A DNA stretch of 64,000 nucleotides. Origin: Pontixanthobacter rizhaonensis. Lineage in GTDB: Bacteria > Pseudomonadota > Alphaproteobacteria > Sphingomonadales > Sphingomonadaceae. The translations under genes and the position numbers were made by a program. The first letter of the stretch is position 1; every line of letters starts with the position of its first letter. Below, piece after piece: positions 35,936-45,253 of the stretch. Below the pieces are notes generated by a model that searched no databases, was not told the DNA's origin, and saw nothing but the letters and a program-made list of their open reading frames with translations. Location of the stretch: positions 62,001 through 126,000 of the forward strand of contig NZ_JABCRE010000003.1 in NCBI RefSeq assembly GCF_012972675.1, in the 5' to 3' direction.

Positions 35936-38290
35936 TTAGGTTAGCGTTATAGAGCCAGTTTTGAGAGCCTCGCTGTCAGGGCCGGCCATTAGAACAAATC
36001 GCCCGGGCTCTACTTGAAGTTTCCCATCTGCCTCGCGGAAGCCAAAATCATCCGTATGCAACTCGAAAGTGACAGTGCGGCTCTCACCTGCATCAAGCGC
36101 CACTTTCTTAAAGCCGCGAAGCTGTTTGACAGGCCTTGTGCGGCTGGCGATCTCATCACGGATATATAACTGGACGACTTCCTGCCCGGCTCTCTCACCG
36201 GTGTTGCGGACAGTAACGTTCACTCTCACTTTGCCGCCCCGAGCGACAGAACCGCTGGAGGGTTGCGGCTCGCCGCACTCAAAACTGGTATAACTCAGGC
36301 CGTGCCCAAAAGGATAAAGCGGCGTCGAGTCCGAGAACACATAGTTGCGGAACTTGCCGGTCGGTTTCTGGTAATAGAACGCGGGCAATTGGCCGACATT
36401 GCGGGCAATCGTAACCGGTAATTTACCGCTTGGATTGACATCACCGAACAGAATGCTGGCAATGGCATGGCCGCCTTCCTCTCCCGGGTAGAACGTGTCG
36501 AGGATAGCAGGGCAGTTTTCGGCCAGATATCGCGGGGATAGCGGCCTACCGTGGATCAGAACCGATACAGTCTTTTTGTCCAGCTCCAGCAAGGCTGCGG
36601 CCAGCTCGTTCTGTTCACCGATCAAGTCGAGACTGTCGCGATCACCGCGCGAGTCCCCCGCAAAATAGGCTTCACGCGCAGTTGCTTCATTGCCGCCCAG
36701 GCACATGATAATCACATCGGCATCTTGGGCCGCTTCGACCGCTTCGGCGATCAATTGGCGGTTGCGCGCAGGATCAGCCTGAACGCTCTCGTCCGACGCG
36801 TCAGTTTCAATCTCGTTATTGCCTTCATCGCCAGCAGTGATCCTGCAGCCCGGTGCATACACCACGTCAAAGCCGGCTTTCTTGCCCAGCGCCTGCACAC
36901 CCTCCAGCACGCTCACACCCACGAAAGGTTTCGGCGAATATCCGCCAAGATGAACCGAAGCCGCGTTCGGACCGGTAACGAGAACTTTCTTTGTGTTTCC
37001 TTTGTCGAGCGGCAGAATGTCGCCTTCATTCTGTAGCAAGACTGCGGATTCCTCCGCCATCTTACGGGCGAGCGCGCGATGCTTCGGACTGCGTGCCAGG
37101 CTGGCAGCCTTGGCCGGCTCCGCCCAAGGCAGATCGAACAAACCGCATTTGAACTTTGCCGCAAGCACACGCTCAGCCGCACGGCGGACATAGCTCTCTT
37201 CAAGCTTCCCGTCGCGCACCAGTTGAGGGAGCATAAGATAAACACCGTTATTGGCGAGCTCCAGATCAACCCCGGCTTTCAGCCCCATAATCGCAGCCTC
37301 GGCTTCATCTTTGGCTACGCCATGCAGACTGTGGATGCGGCGCACGTCATCCCAATCGGACACGACATACCCGTCAAAGCCCCAATCATCGCGCAATAGA
37401 TCTGACAGCAACGCCGTGTCAGCATGGGCCGGCACTCCGTCGATTTCTCCGTGTGACGCCATCAATCCAACCGAGCCTGCTTCTGTAATTGCAGTGCGGA
37501 ACGGCGGCAGGATCACATTTTGCAGCTCTACCGGGCCAATATGGGATGGCGCGAAGTTGCGTCCGCCAATACCCTGCCCGTAACCGGCAAAATGCTTGAC
37601 GCTGGTGGCGATACGATCGGCCGGCAAATATTCACTACGCGCGCCCTGAAGCCCGTTGACGATAGCTCGCGCCGAAACTGACACGACGTAGGGATCCTCT
37701 CCCCACGTCTCTTCTGCCCGCCCCCAACGCGGGTCGGTGCAAATATCGATATTGGGTGAGAAGCACGCTTGTGCCCCGCGCGAGCGGGCTTCCTTTGCAG
37801 TGGCAGCGAAAGCTTGTTCCACAAGGGTGGGATTGAACGCACAGGCCATCGAAATAGCTTGCGGAAATTGTGTGGCACCATCCGCCAACAGCCCCGCCAA
37901 ACATTCTTCGAAGATGAAAGCGGGGATACCAAAGCGGCTGCGACTGACCACCTCTTTCTGTAAAGCCATGACTGCCCGGGCATTCTCTTCCGGTCCAGCT
38001 TCCAGACTGGCAGAATACACCCCGCCAATGCCGTATTGGTAGTAAGGAAAATCCGCTTCGAACGCTTTGGCATCGGCCATAACGTCCGCCGCCCGCGGAC
38101 AATTGAGCTGCGCCCCAACCTCGTCCAGCGTCATTAGCGCGACCAGAGCCTTGGCGCGCCGTGCTGGCGACAGCGATGTGTCGCGATAGTCATCACCACT
38201 TTGCGCAAAAGCGACACCATGGATATTTCCGGCAGTGATAAAGCCAAGGCCAGCCATTCCTGCCAGCGTCGCACGGCGATCAATCTTCAT
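35936..38290 (-). CDS. GH3 beta-glycosidase (beta-glucosidase/beta-xylosidase type)
   Basis: 784 residues with N-terminal DRRATLAG, a twin-arginine-like export signal, cleaved near VAFAQ (about residue 30). The GH3 N-terminal barrel has KHFAGYGQGIGGRNFAP and GFDGYVVSDWDDV, with Asp312 of SDW as the catalytic nucleophile. The C-terminal domain holds LVTGPNAASVHLGGYSP and PLYPFGHGLSYTSFE, followed by a fibronectin-III-like end (residues about 680-780). GH3 enzymes release terminal beta-D-glucose or beta-D-xylose; in an ulvan-type locus beta-xylosidase is plausible. Tat export suggests periplasmic folding before secretion. The gene begins 46 bases after the sulfatase stop on the same strand. Confidence 0.9.
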   Translation of the reverse strand: MKIDRRATLAGMAGLGFITAGNIHGVAFAQSGDDYRDTSLSPARRAKALVALMTLDEVGAQLNCPRAADVMADAKAFEADFPYYQYGIGGVYSASLEAGPEENARAVMALQKEVVSRSRFGIPAFIFEECLAGLLADGATQFPQAISMACAFNPTLVEQAFAATAKEARSRGAQACFSPNIDICTDPRWGRAEETWGEDPYVVSVSARAIVNGLQGARSEYLPADRIATSVKHFAGYGQGIGGRNFAPSHIGPVELQNVILPPFRTAITEAGSVGLMASHGEIDGVPAHADTALLSDLLRDDWGFDGYVVSDWDDVRRIHSLHGVAKDEAEAAIMGLKAGVDLELANNGVYLMLPQLVRDGKLEESYVRRAAERVLAAKFKCGLFDLPWAEPAKAASLARSPKHRALARKMAEESAVLLQNEGDILPLDKGNTKKVLVTGPNAASVHLGGYSPKPFVGVSVLEGVQALGKKAGFDVVYAPGCRITAGDEGNNEIETDASDESVQADPARNRQLIAEAVEAAQDADVIIMCLGGNEATAREAYFAGDSRGDRDSLDLIGEQNELAAALLELDKKTVSVLIHGRPLSPRYLAENCPAILDTFYPGEEGGHAIASILFGDVNPSGKLPVTIARNVGQLPAFYYQKPTGKFRNYVFSDSTPLYPFGHGLSYTSFECGEPQPSSGSVARGGKVRVNVTVRNTGERAGQEVVQLYIRDEIASRTRPVKQLRGFKKVALDAGESRTVTFELHTDDFGFREADGKLQVEPGRFVLMAGPDSEALKTGSITLT

Positions 38291-38336
38291 GTCGGTTCAA
38301 CTCCCAGTTCGGTCAATTTTGTTCTTTGAAAAGCCA

Positions 38337-39659
38337 CTAATCAGGCCACCATTCTTCGATTTCGTTCCGCATCGCGGATACCCGCATTGCTTGTTCCGGA
38401 TCAGCGGACAGATTGCTCTTTTCCTGCGGGTCCAAGACCAGATTGTAGAGTTCTGGCTGGCCCTGATTGTGGTCATTAAGGATAAGCTTCCAATCGCCTT
38501 TCCTTGCCCAGCGATGGGTCATGTTGACCTTCGGGTCACCCAGCTCGATCGAGTCATGATAATAGATTTCACCGAACACTGTGCGCGGAGGCAGGCTCGC
38601 TTGCTGTTTCAGAAACGGCAGCAAATCTCGCCCGGGAAGATCGGGTTGGCGTGAAAGCCCAGCCAGCGACAATGTCGTAGGAAAAAAGTCGATCGAGCTA
38701 ATCAGATTATCGTGACGACCCGGCTTAATCCGGCCTGGCCAACGAACAAATATTGGTGTCCGGACACCCCCTTCATAAGGGGATTGCTTGCTGCGCGCAT
38801 CGAACCGTAAAGTCCGATCCTGCAAATCCCGGAAACTTTCCCCATCACGATTGGGAAGCCAACCATTGTCGACAACGAACATGATGACCGTATTGTCGGC
38901 CTTGCCACTTTTTTCGAGGATATCCATCAACTGCCCGACAGTATCATCGAGCCAAGAGATGTTGGCGTAATATCCGATCTCTCGCTTGCTCAACCCTTTG
39001 CCACGAAAGGGCTCCTTGTAACTCTCCACCGCATCGAACGGAGCGTGCGGCAGATAAGGAGCAAACCAGATAAAGAAGGGATCTTCCTTGTTCTCCGCGA
39101 GGAATGTGCGGATCGGCTCCATCGTTTTGCGGCCAATCCGCAAGCCAGCATCGCCATGCCGGGTACCTTGGCTCATCCCATCGGTGAAGCCGCCATTGGT
39201 GTAAACGCCTTCCCAGAATTTCCCTGTTTGCAGGCTACGATAGCCGCCTTCCCGCAAGGCCAGCGGAATCGGCCTCTGGGTGTCGAGAAAACTGGTCGTC
39301 ATCGAATGCGGAATGCCTTCCGGGGGATTGTTGAAACATATCCCGTGATCGAATGCATACTTACCGGTGATCAGCGTGGCGAGAGATGCCCGGCATAGGC
39401 TAGACGGCACATAGCCATTTGGAAAAACGGCAGATTCAGAAGCCAACTTATCTAGGTGGGGTGTCCGAACTAGGTCATGCCCCATAAAACCGAAATCGCT
39501 GTAGGCCTGATCGTCGGCTATAATCCAGACGATATTGGGCGGCGTCACAGTCGAGCTGCCCCCTCCTACCGCAGTACCGCTTTGTTGCAGAGTGCAGCTT
39601 GCGAGTGCCGCAACCACCCCGGCCACAGCGACCAGACGCATTTTGAACGTAGACAGCAT
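38337..39659 (-). CDS. Sulfatase-family lipoprotein with atypical C-R-A-S-L active-site motif
   Basis: 440 residues from ATG 39659, with GGGGGA eight bases upstream inside the end of the GH78 gene; the ORF is open further upstream but those starts lack support. Lipoprotein signal ends ALASC (Cys22). PNIVWIIADDQAYSDFG gives the metal-binding Asp residues, and FVVDNGWLPN the second metal site. The formylglycine signature aligns as CRASLATLITG (Cys89): relative to C-x-P-x-R-x4-TG, Pro is Ala and the conserved Arg is Leu, with an Arg at position 2 instead. The Cys is kept, so activity is possible, but recognition by the usual maturase is not assured. It starts one base after the GH78 stop (TAGCATG), implying coupling. 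Confidence 0.85.
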   Translation of the reverse strand: MLSTFKMRLVAVAGVVAALASCTLQQSGTAVGGGSSTVTPPNIVWIIADDQAYSDFGFMGHDLVRTPHLDKLASESAVFPNGYVPSSLCRASLATLITGKYAFDHGICFNNPPEGIPHSMTTSFLDTQRPIPLALREGGYRSLQTGKFWEGVYTNGGFTDGMSQGTRHGDAGLRIGRKTMEPIRTFLAENKEDPFFIWFAPYLPHAPFDAVESYKEPFRGKGLSKREIGYYANISWLDDTVGQLMDILEKSGKADNTVIMFVVDNGWLPNRDGESFRDLQDRTLRFDARSKQSPYEGGVRTPIFVRWPGRIKPGRHDNLISSIDFFPTTLSLAGLSRQPDLPGRDLLPFLKQQASLPPRTVFGEIYYHDSIELGDPKVNMTHRWARKGDWKLILNDHNQGQPELYNLVLDPQEKSNLSADPEQAMRVSAMRNEIEEWWPD

Positions 39660-39660
39660 G

Positions 39661-42513
39661 CTATGTTCCCCCATTTTCAGAAGTATTCCAGCCACCCGAT
39701 GAGCTGAGAACAAAGCGGTGCTTGCCAGGCCCAATTTTCCGCCCTTCATTTGGCATACCGGGCAGGTTTACTGTGGCAGAGGTGTTACTTGGCACCTCAA
39801 CGCGCCAGACAATACCGTCAGTGTCACGTTTCCATTCGCTCGCAATAGTGCCATAACCCGTTTCCAGCGATACGGTTGCCTGATCGAGATCCGTCGGGAA
39901 AACGGGCCGTAGAAAGAAGCTCTTATATCCCGGAATGGCTGGATCAGGATTGATCCCGCCCAATCCGCTGTAGAACCAGGCGTCGTAACCGCCTTTGAAT
40001 GGGTGATTGAGCGAGCGCCCCGGCTCGGCGCCCTCTTTGGGATCGTACCCGGTGATATTTTCCCACAAGGTCGTGCCATTCAGCGTGTCAAACAGATAGG
40101 AATAGCCAGGAGGCCCCTCCGCCTTGAATATTCCAAAGGCTGTATCATCATAACCGGCATCCGATAGCGCGGGATATAGCCATGTCTGACCCAAAGCTCC
40201 GACGGAAGCATGGCCGTTCCACTTCTCACGAACATCAGCGTCAATCGCCGCCGCAATCGATGATCGTTTATGCTCAGGCGCTATGCCAAATTGCAGCGCC
40301 ATCGCGTTGGCAGTCTGGCTGCCATATCCGGTGGTTTCCCCTTGATAATAGGCACGGTCAAATGCTGCGCTGACATCCTTGTAGCGCTGTTGGAACGCTT
40401 CGGCTTCTTCGCTTCGGCCAAGCTGTTCGGCCATATCCGACATTTGCTGGAACACCCGCGCCATCAGCGCAGTTGCCGTCAGATCGCCCGGCGTGCTGAA
40501 CGATGCGCAGCGGCCCAGTGGTCGCTCCATGCCGAGCTCTGGCAATGCATCACACCAGTCACCGTAATAGTGAAACGGATTGGTTACTCGATCATCGTCC
40601 ATCGCCTTTTCGACATAGGCGACATAATCCAAAAGACTGTCATATTGCCGCTCAATTACGGACACATCGCCGGTGTGGAGATAATGCTCCCATGTCAGGA
40701 AGACTTCTGCTGCAGCCCAATCGATCTTGCCCGAATGCGTGCGCCGGCCCGGCACGATGGCCGGTGAGATGAAATCTGTAGTCCTGAAATCGCCGAGATA
40801 TTTGTCCAGAAAGGGACCCATGGCGAAATTGTAGCTCGCCGTTTGGACGATCGCATGCGCGTCACCGGTCCAGCCATTGCGCTCTCGGATTGGGCAGTCG
40901 GACAGGACAGAGACCATGTTGGTTTCGAACGACCACAAGGCGGTTTCGTGAATGCGGTTAAGCAGCGGGTCCGACGAGACGAAGCGTCCAATCCGGTCGA
41001 TATCTGTCCGGGTCAGGTGGGCAGTGATTGCATCGAGCGGTGGTGGTGCATCGATCCCGCTAATTTCCAAATAGCGAAAGCCATGCCAAGTAAAGGAAGG
41101 CGACCAAGGTGTGTCATCATTACCATCGGACACATAGGCATCGACCTGTTTGGTGCGCGGCGCGCCGCCGCCAGAGTTCATGCCGATATTGCCTTTGTCA
41201 TCAGCCCATTCTGCGAAACGGAAAATGACAGTCTGCCCCTTGGTCAAGCCGAGTTCAGAAAGGTCGATAGTCGGCAAACCAGTGAAGTTCTGCCCGAAAT
41301 CTATCGTCCAGACATTGTTATCGGGGTTGTAGACAGCGATTGGCTTAACCTCTGTGACGCGGCGAACGGGCGGCATTTCTGCCGCCACTAACAGCTCGGT
41401 CGGTGAGGTCGTCAGAACCTGCGCAGCACGCCATGATCCGGATGCCTGAAGCCCGGCTTCGGACCAGCCGGGAACCTGTTTGCGGGCATCGTAGACTTCG
41501 CCGGAATAAACGCCATTCTTCAAAATTGGCGAGGGATGCGCGCGCCAGCTTGCATCAGTCGAGACGATCTCGCTCGAGCCATCTTCAAACTGAATTTCAA
41601 GTTGAGCGATAGCAGCAGGTTCGCCGTAAAACAGTTTGTCTAATCCGAATGCGGTCCGCTCGCCGTAGAAACCGTTACCAAGATGTATCGCTAGTGCGTG
41701 ATCCCCAACGCTGAGCCGGTCTGTAAGATCATCAACATCGTAATAGATGCGCTTGTCATAATCAGTCTGGGCTGGATTGAGGACACGGTCGCCAATCTTT
41801 TGTCCGCTCAGATAAAATTCTGAATATCCAGCGGACGTCGAATAAAGCAGCGCAGATTTGACAGGCCGGTCAATTGTAAAGACCTTGCGAAAATATGCTG
41901 CAGGCCGGACATCGCGCAGCTTCTGTTTGGTATCCGCGACAGTCGCAGCGTTTTTGAATTGCGGATCAGCGGCGGTTGCATTCAACCATCGTTCTAGGCC
42001 GGGCGTCGATTTTGCAGGATCGAAATCCGGCGCAGTGATCCATGATGCCTGCCAGTCTTCCTGCTTCAGCAACGCCATCTGCCATGATGCGATCTCACTC
42101 CATGGACTCGGAGCACTCGCACCATCCGCCCAAATCCGTACGCGCCAAAACGCGCGCTGACGCGAGGCGAGCGGCGATCCTTTATACGCGACGGCAAGGG
42201 AGCGCCCATCTTGCACACGGCCACTGCTCCAAAGATCGGCCCGGCCTGATCTCAAAGCAGCAGGAGAGCGCGCCACCTGAATTTCATAGGCGCTCTGGCT
42301 GGTTACCGGGCTCCGCCAAGCTAAACGGGGCGCCCGGCGGTCAACGTCCAGCGGGTTGCTTCGGCTTTCAGTGCTGAGGCGTAAGGGGGCAGCGACTATT
42401 TTTTTAGCCACTAGCGGTTGGGATGCAGCTTCAACAGGCGATGGTGCAGCGTAACCCTGCATGCTGAGAATCAAAAGCCCTAGAACAACGCCGCGCAATG
42501 ACCTGCTGAACAT
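39661..42513 (-). CDS. GH78 alpha-L-rhamnosidase
   Basis: 950 residues, typical for multi-domain GH78 enzymes. Signal peptide to about residue 22. N-terminal beta domains (about 45-150, RLSTESRSNPLDVDRRAPRLAW shown in part), the Bac_rhamnosid_N region (about 205-330, AGYSEFYLSGQKIGDRVLNPAQTDYDKR in part), and the alpha/alpha catalytic barrel beginning around 500, with the signature DCPIRERNGWTGDAHA (residues 539-554) containing the family's catalytic acids. It hydrolyses terminal alpha-L-rhamnosyl bonds and complements the GH106 enzyme. First gene of the minus-strand operon GH78, sulfatase, GH3, beta-helix, preceded by a four-decamer operator. Confidence 0.93.
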   Translation of the reverse strand: MFSRSLRGVVLGLLILSMQGYAAPSPVEAASQPLVAKKIVAAPLRLSTESRSNPLDVDRRAPRLAWRSPVTSQSAYEIQVARSPAALRSGRADLWSSGRVQDGRSLAVAYKGSPLASRQRAFWRVRIWADGASAPSPWSEIASWQMALLKQEDWQASWITAPDFDPAKSTPGLERWLNATAADPQFKNAATVADTKQKLRDVRPAAYFRKVFTIDRPVKSALLYSTSAGYSEFYLSGQKIGDRVLNPAQTDYDKRIYYDVDDLTDRLSVGDHALAIHLGNGFYGERTAFGLDKLFYGEPAAIAQLEIQFEDGSSEIVSTDASWRAHPSPILKNGVYSGEVYDARKQVPGWSEAGLQASGSWRAAQVLTTSPTELLVAAEMPPVRRVTEVKPIAVYNPDNNVWTIDFGQNFTGLPTIDLSELGLTKGQTVIFRFAEWADDKGNIGMNSGGGAPRTKQVDAYVSDGNDDTPWSPSFTWHGFRYLEISGIDAPPPLDAITAHLTRTDIDRIGRFVSSDPLLNRIHETALWSFETNMVSVLSDCPIRERNGWTGDAHAIVQTASYNFAMGPFLDKYLGDFRTTDFISPAIVPGRRTHSGKIDWAAAEVFLTWEHYLHTGDVSVIERQYDSLLDYVAYVEKAMDDDRVTNPFHYYGDWCDALPELGMERPLGRCASFSTPGDLTATALMARVFQQMSDMAEQLGRSEEAEAFQQRYKDVSAAFDRAYYQGETTGYGSQTANAMALQFGIAPEHKRSSIAAAIDADVREKWNGHASVGALGQTWLYPALSDAGYDDTAFGIFKAEGPPGYSYLFDTLNGTTLWENITGYDPKEGAEPGRSLNHPFKGGYDAWFYSGLGGINPDPAIPGYKSFFLRPVFPTDLDQATVSLETGYGTIASEWKRDTDGIVWRVEVPSNTSATVNLPGMPNEGRKIGPGKHRFVLSSSGGWNTSENGGT

Positions 42514-42544
42514 CCAACCCTCACAATCACTTATAATCTATAAT

Positions 42545-42584
42545 GAGCATCTACACGCATTTTAGATCATTTCCAAGCATCTTG
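42545..42584 (+). promoter_or_regulatory. Four-decamer direct-repeat operator upstream of the GH78 operon
   Basis: GAGCATCTAC (42545-42554), ACGCATTTTA (42555-42564), GATCATTTCC (42565-42574) and AAGCATCTTG (42575-42584) place CAT at 42548, 42558, 42568 and 42578, exactly 10 bases apart. The block is 32-71 bases upstream of the GH78 start at 42513. The next 154 bases, up to the sulfatase stop at 42739, show nothing else I can identify. Confidence 0.72.
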
Positions 42585-42738
42585 TCTGCGCCGCTCCTAC
42601 ATGGTCCTCAAATTGATACCGGGCGGATCGGCTTAGGAAGCCAGTGCGCCGCGCGGCTATAATCAGCCGTTAGAGCGGAACGCAGCGCCGGGCACTTAGC
42701 GTCCGCCGACATCCAAATTCAGGCAGGCTTCGCATAGG

Positions 42739-44418
42739 TTAGCATGGCAGAAGCGATAGCGGAGTAATCAGCACCTCGTCGCTGGGTATGTAGCCGTATC
42801 GCACAGCGCGCGCTCTAAAATCTGCGGCGGTATCTATCGCATTCGAATAGAGATTTTGGCCGGCATCATCAGGGCCCCAACCAATGGATGCGCCCGGTGT
42901 AGCAGACCGCAGTCGCACCCGCCCATTGGCGAGACGGCAAGCAGTCACGGCTGCTGTTTTTGGCTGCTTTCCATCAGGCCATATCCGGGCGACCAGCTCG
43001 CGCTCGGGGACAAGTCCGAGATCGCCGCTTTGATCGATCCACCTCTCCATCCGGCGCGAGAGCCGCGACTTAATTGGGGCAAAGCGTCTATCATCCGCCA
43101 GATTGCGAAGCTCGTCGGGGTCCTCTTGCGTGTCGAACAGGAATTCGCGCGGTGCCGGACCGTTGAGATAGGAGGCCTGCAAAGGTGAAAGCTTATCCGC
43201 CGCGTTCAGCCGCCGCATCTCGCGCATGATCGGATTGACGTTCTGATATCTGAGCGAGGGGATGACCGGCTGATCACTGAAATACCGGATGTAGTGCCAA
43301 CGCTCCTCGCGGACGCCTCGAAACCTTTGCGGCACCTCGTCAAATCTGTCACCAGCCATAAAGATCGCCTCAGGTGCGGGGTCATCGAATAGCCGCCGCC
43401 CTTGGATCCAGTCAGGCACCGGAACACCAGCCCAGCCCAGGATCGTCGGCGCAATATCGATAAAGCTCACCAGATCGTGCCGCTGCGTGCCAGCGCCATA
43501 TCCATCGGGGAAACGGACCAACATCGGCACTCGCGTACCGCTATCAAATATTGTGCGCTTATGGCGCGGCAGACCATCGCCGTGATCGGTTGTAAAGATG
43601 ATGATGCTGTCTTGAAACCGTCCGTTTGCCTCCAACTTGGCGAGCAGTTCACCCACCTGCCGGTCCATCACCCGGATATTGTCATAAAATCGCGCGAGAT
43701 TGGCACGAACAGCAGGCGTATCAGGCCAATAGTCGGGAACCCGTACAGTCGCCGGGTTGGTCAATGGAAAGTCTTTCCCTGCATCAATCGCCGCGTTGAG
43801 CGGACCGCGCCGGGCCACGACAGGATGCAGCGCTGGGTCTGTATCGGGCGGCCAAGTCCGTCCTTCATGCGTGACCTCATGATTGATCATTGCAAAGAAC
43901 GGCTGCCCCTCCGCCCGCGCAGTCCAATCCGCCCCCTTTCGGTTGTCATCCCAAATCGTAAAGGCATTGCCGAACTGATAATCTGTCTTGAAATCATTTG
44001 TGGTAAAATAGCCTGCTGCCCGCAACAGCTCCGGGAACGCCTTCACTTGCGGAGGAGGAACAGCCCGGTAAGGCGCGCCCTCATCCATATTCTCACCATA
44101 GCTGGAGGTACGCATATTGTGCGCGCCCAATGTCTGCTGATGCACGCCCGTAATCAACGCCGCCCGCGAGGGTGAGCACACGCCCGCTGTCGTGAAAGCG
44201 CGGGTAAATGCCACGCTTTGCGATGCCAGCCGATCGAGATTTGGCGTCACGGCAACCGGATCGCCCATAAACCCAACCCGCGGACTAAGGTCCTCTGCCG
44301 TGATCAAAATGATATTGGGCCGGGACAGCTCGCCCGTAACGGGTGTCGCGGAAGGATCCGGCGCAGCAGCACAGGCCTGAAGCAAGGCAAGCACAAGAAC
44401 GAGGAGGTAGTGTCGCAT
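42739..44418 (-). CDS. Type I (S1 family) sulfatase with C-terminal extension, lipoprotein
   Basis: 559 residues from ATG 44418; the frame is open to 44466 but that part coincides with the repeat operator. Lipoprotein signal ends LLQAC (Cys16). PNIILITAEDLSPRVG is the first metal-binding region, VCSPSRAALITG contains the canonical formylglycine Cys81, and FTTDHGDGLPRHKRT is the second metal site, close to the heparan/N-sulfoglucosamine-sulfohydrolase-like branch of the family. About 80 residues after the core (PKTAAVTACRLANGRVRLRSATPG in part) form a chitobiase-like C-terminal beta domain. It diverges from the DUF1080 gene across an operator. Substrate inferred to be a sulfated rhamno-uronan fragment. 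Confidence 0.92.
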   Translation of the reverse strand: MRHYLLVLVLALLQACAAAPDPSATPVTGELSRPNIILITAEDLSPRVGFMGDPVAVTPNLDRLASQSVAFTRAFTTAGVCSPSRAALITGVHQQTLGAHNMRTSSYGENMDEGAPYRAVPPPQVKAFPELLRAAGYFTTNDFKTDYQFGNAFTIWDDNRKGADWTARAEGQPFFAMINHEVTHEGRTWPPDTDPALHPVVARRGPLNAAIDAGKDFPLTNPATVRVPDYWPDTPAVRANLARFYDNIRVMDRQVGELLAKLEANGRFQDSIIIFTTDHGDGLPRHKRTIFDSGTRVPMLVRFPDGYGAGTQRHDLVSFIDIAPTILGWAGVPVPDWIQGRRLFDDPAPEAIFMAGDRFDEVPQRFRGVREERWHYIRYFSDQPVIPSLRYQNVNPIMREMRRLNAADKLSPLQASYLNGPAPREFLFDTQEDPDELRNLADDRRFAPIKSRLSRRMERWIDQSGDLGLVPERELVARIWPDGKQPKTAAVTACRLANGRVRLRSATPGASIGWGPDDAGQNLYSNAIDTAADFRARAVRYGYIPSDEVLITPLSLLPC

Positions 44419-44460
44419 AGGGGCTATCTTAGCGAGCCCTTGCCAATTTACCACATTCAT

Positions 44461-44490
44461 GATCAAAAACAGGCAATTTCGATCAATTTC
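44461..44490 (+). promoter_or_regulatory. Decamer direct-repeat operator in the sulfatase/DUF1080 divergent promoter
   Basis: GATCAAAAAC (44461-44470), AGGCAATTTC (44471-44480) and GATCAATTTC (44481-44490) share (T/G)CA at positions 3-5 in every decamer, and CAATTTC recurs at 10-base spacing. It closely resembles the site at 6303-6332 and the perfect tandem at 1177. It lies 43-72 bases before the sulfatase ATG (44418) and 18-47 before the DUF1080 ATG (44508). Confidence 0.72.
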
Positions 44491-44507
44491 AAGCGAAGGA
44501 CATTGCG

Positions 44508-45248
44508 ATGACCACAGCTAAGTCGAGCAGTCGCAAGACGCCGGAAATATCTCAAAGGCGCGCCTGGATCACCTGGTCGTTTCTGGTCTTGCTCAGCGCA
44601 TGTATGCCGGTGCCACCAAATCAAATGCCGACGCCGCCTCAGAAGGTTTGGCAAGAACTGTTTGATGGAAAAACGCTCGATAATTGGCGGGTACACGGTG
44701 GGAACCATGAATTTACCGTGGCAAACGGCATCATCACCGGCACTGCCGCAAAGCAGCAGCCGAGCGCATTCTTGGTCACCAAGCAAAACTATGACGACTT
44801 CATTTTAGAAGCTGAATTCCTCTCTGACGGTTCACTGAACTCTGGCATCATGTTCCGCGCAGGCTCTGATCCGGCATACCGCGAAGGGCGATTATTCGGC
44901 TATCAAGCGGAGATAGACCCTAGCCCGCGCGGCTGGACCGGCGGGCTGTTTGAAGAGGCATTGCGGGGGTGGCTTGTCAGGATCGACAGTAACGAGGCCT
45001 GCCGCGCCAGCTTCAGACGCGGCAATTGGAACACGATGCGAATTGAGGCGCTCGGACCTGATCTGCGTACCTTCTTAAACGGCGTCCCATGTGCAAGGCT
45101 AATCGACAGCAATCTAACTGCAGGTGTTATTGGCCTTCAGGTCCACAGCGTTCCGCCTGGCAAGCCGATGGGGAAACCGGGCGATTACATTTCATGGCGC
45201 AACATCCGCATTATAACAGATGATATCGAGCGCTGGCGCATACCCTGA
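44508..45248 (+). CDS. DUF1080 (3-keto-disaccharide hydrolase domain) lipoprotein
   Basis: 246 residues with AAGGA (44496-44500) before the ATG. After a positively charged N-terminal stretch, a lipoprotein signal ends LVLLSAC (about Cys32). The DUF1080 beta-sandwich contains WQELFDGKTLDNWRVHGG (near 48-65), GIITGTAAKQQPSAFLVTKQNYDDF in part, LNSGIMFRAGSDP and the C-terminal GLQVHSVPPGKPMGKPGDYISWRNIRI in part, which are family hallmarks. Members hydrolyse glycosides that have first been oxidised to 3-keto sugars. The convergent neighbour is a GMC oxidoreductase with a Gluconate_2-dh3-like partner, the enzymes that would make such 3-keto substrates, so a linked pathway is inferred. Confidence 0.85.
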   Translation: MTTAKSSSRKTPEISQRRAWITWSFLVLLSACMPVPPNQMPTPPQKVWQELFDGKTLDNWRVHGGNHEFTVANGIITGTAAKQQPSAFLVTKQNYDDFILEAEFLSDGSLNSGIMFRAGSDPAYREGRLFGYQAEIDPSPRGWTGGLFEEALRGWLVRIDSNEACRASFRRGNWNTMRIEALGPDLRTFLNGVPCARLIDSNLTAGVIGLQVHSVPPGKPMGKPGDYISWRNIRIITDDIERWRIP

Positions 45249-45253
45249 CGGGT

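Noticed and set aside
44419-44466. N-terminal extension of the sulfatase at 42739-44418
   Set aside because: It would put the three-decamer operator at 44461-44490 at the start of the coding sequence, and the lipoprotein signal begins properly at 44418.
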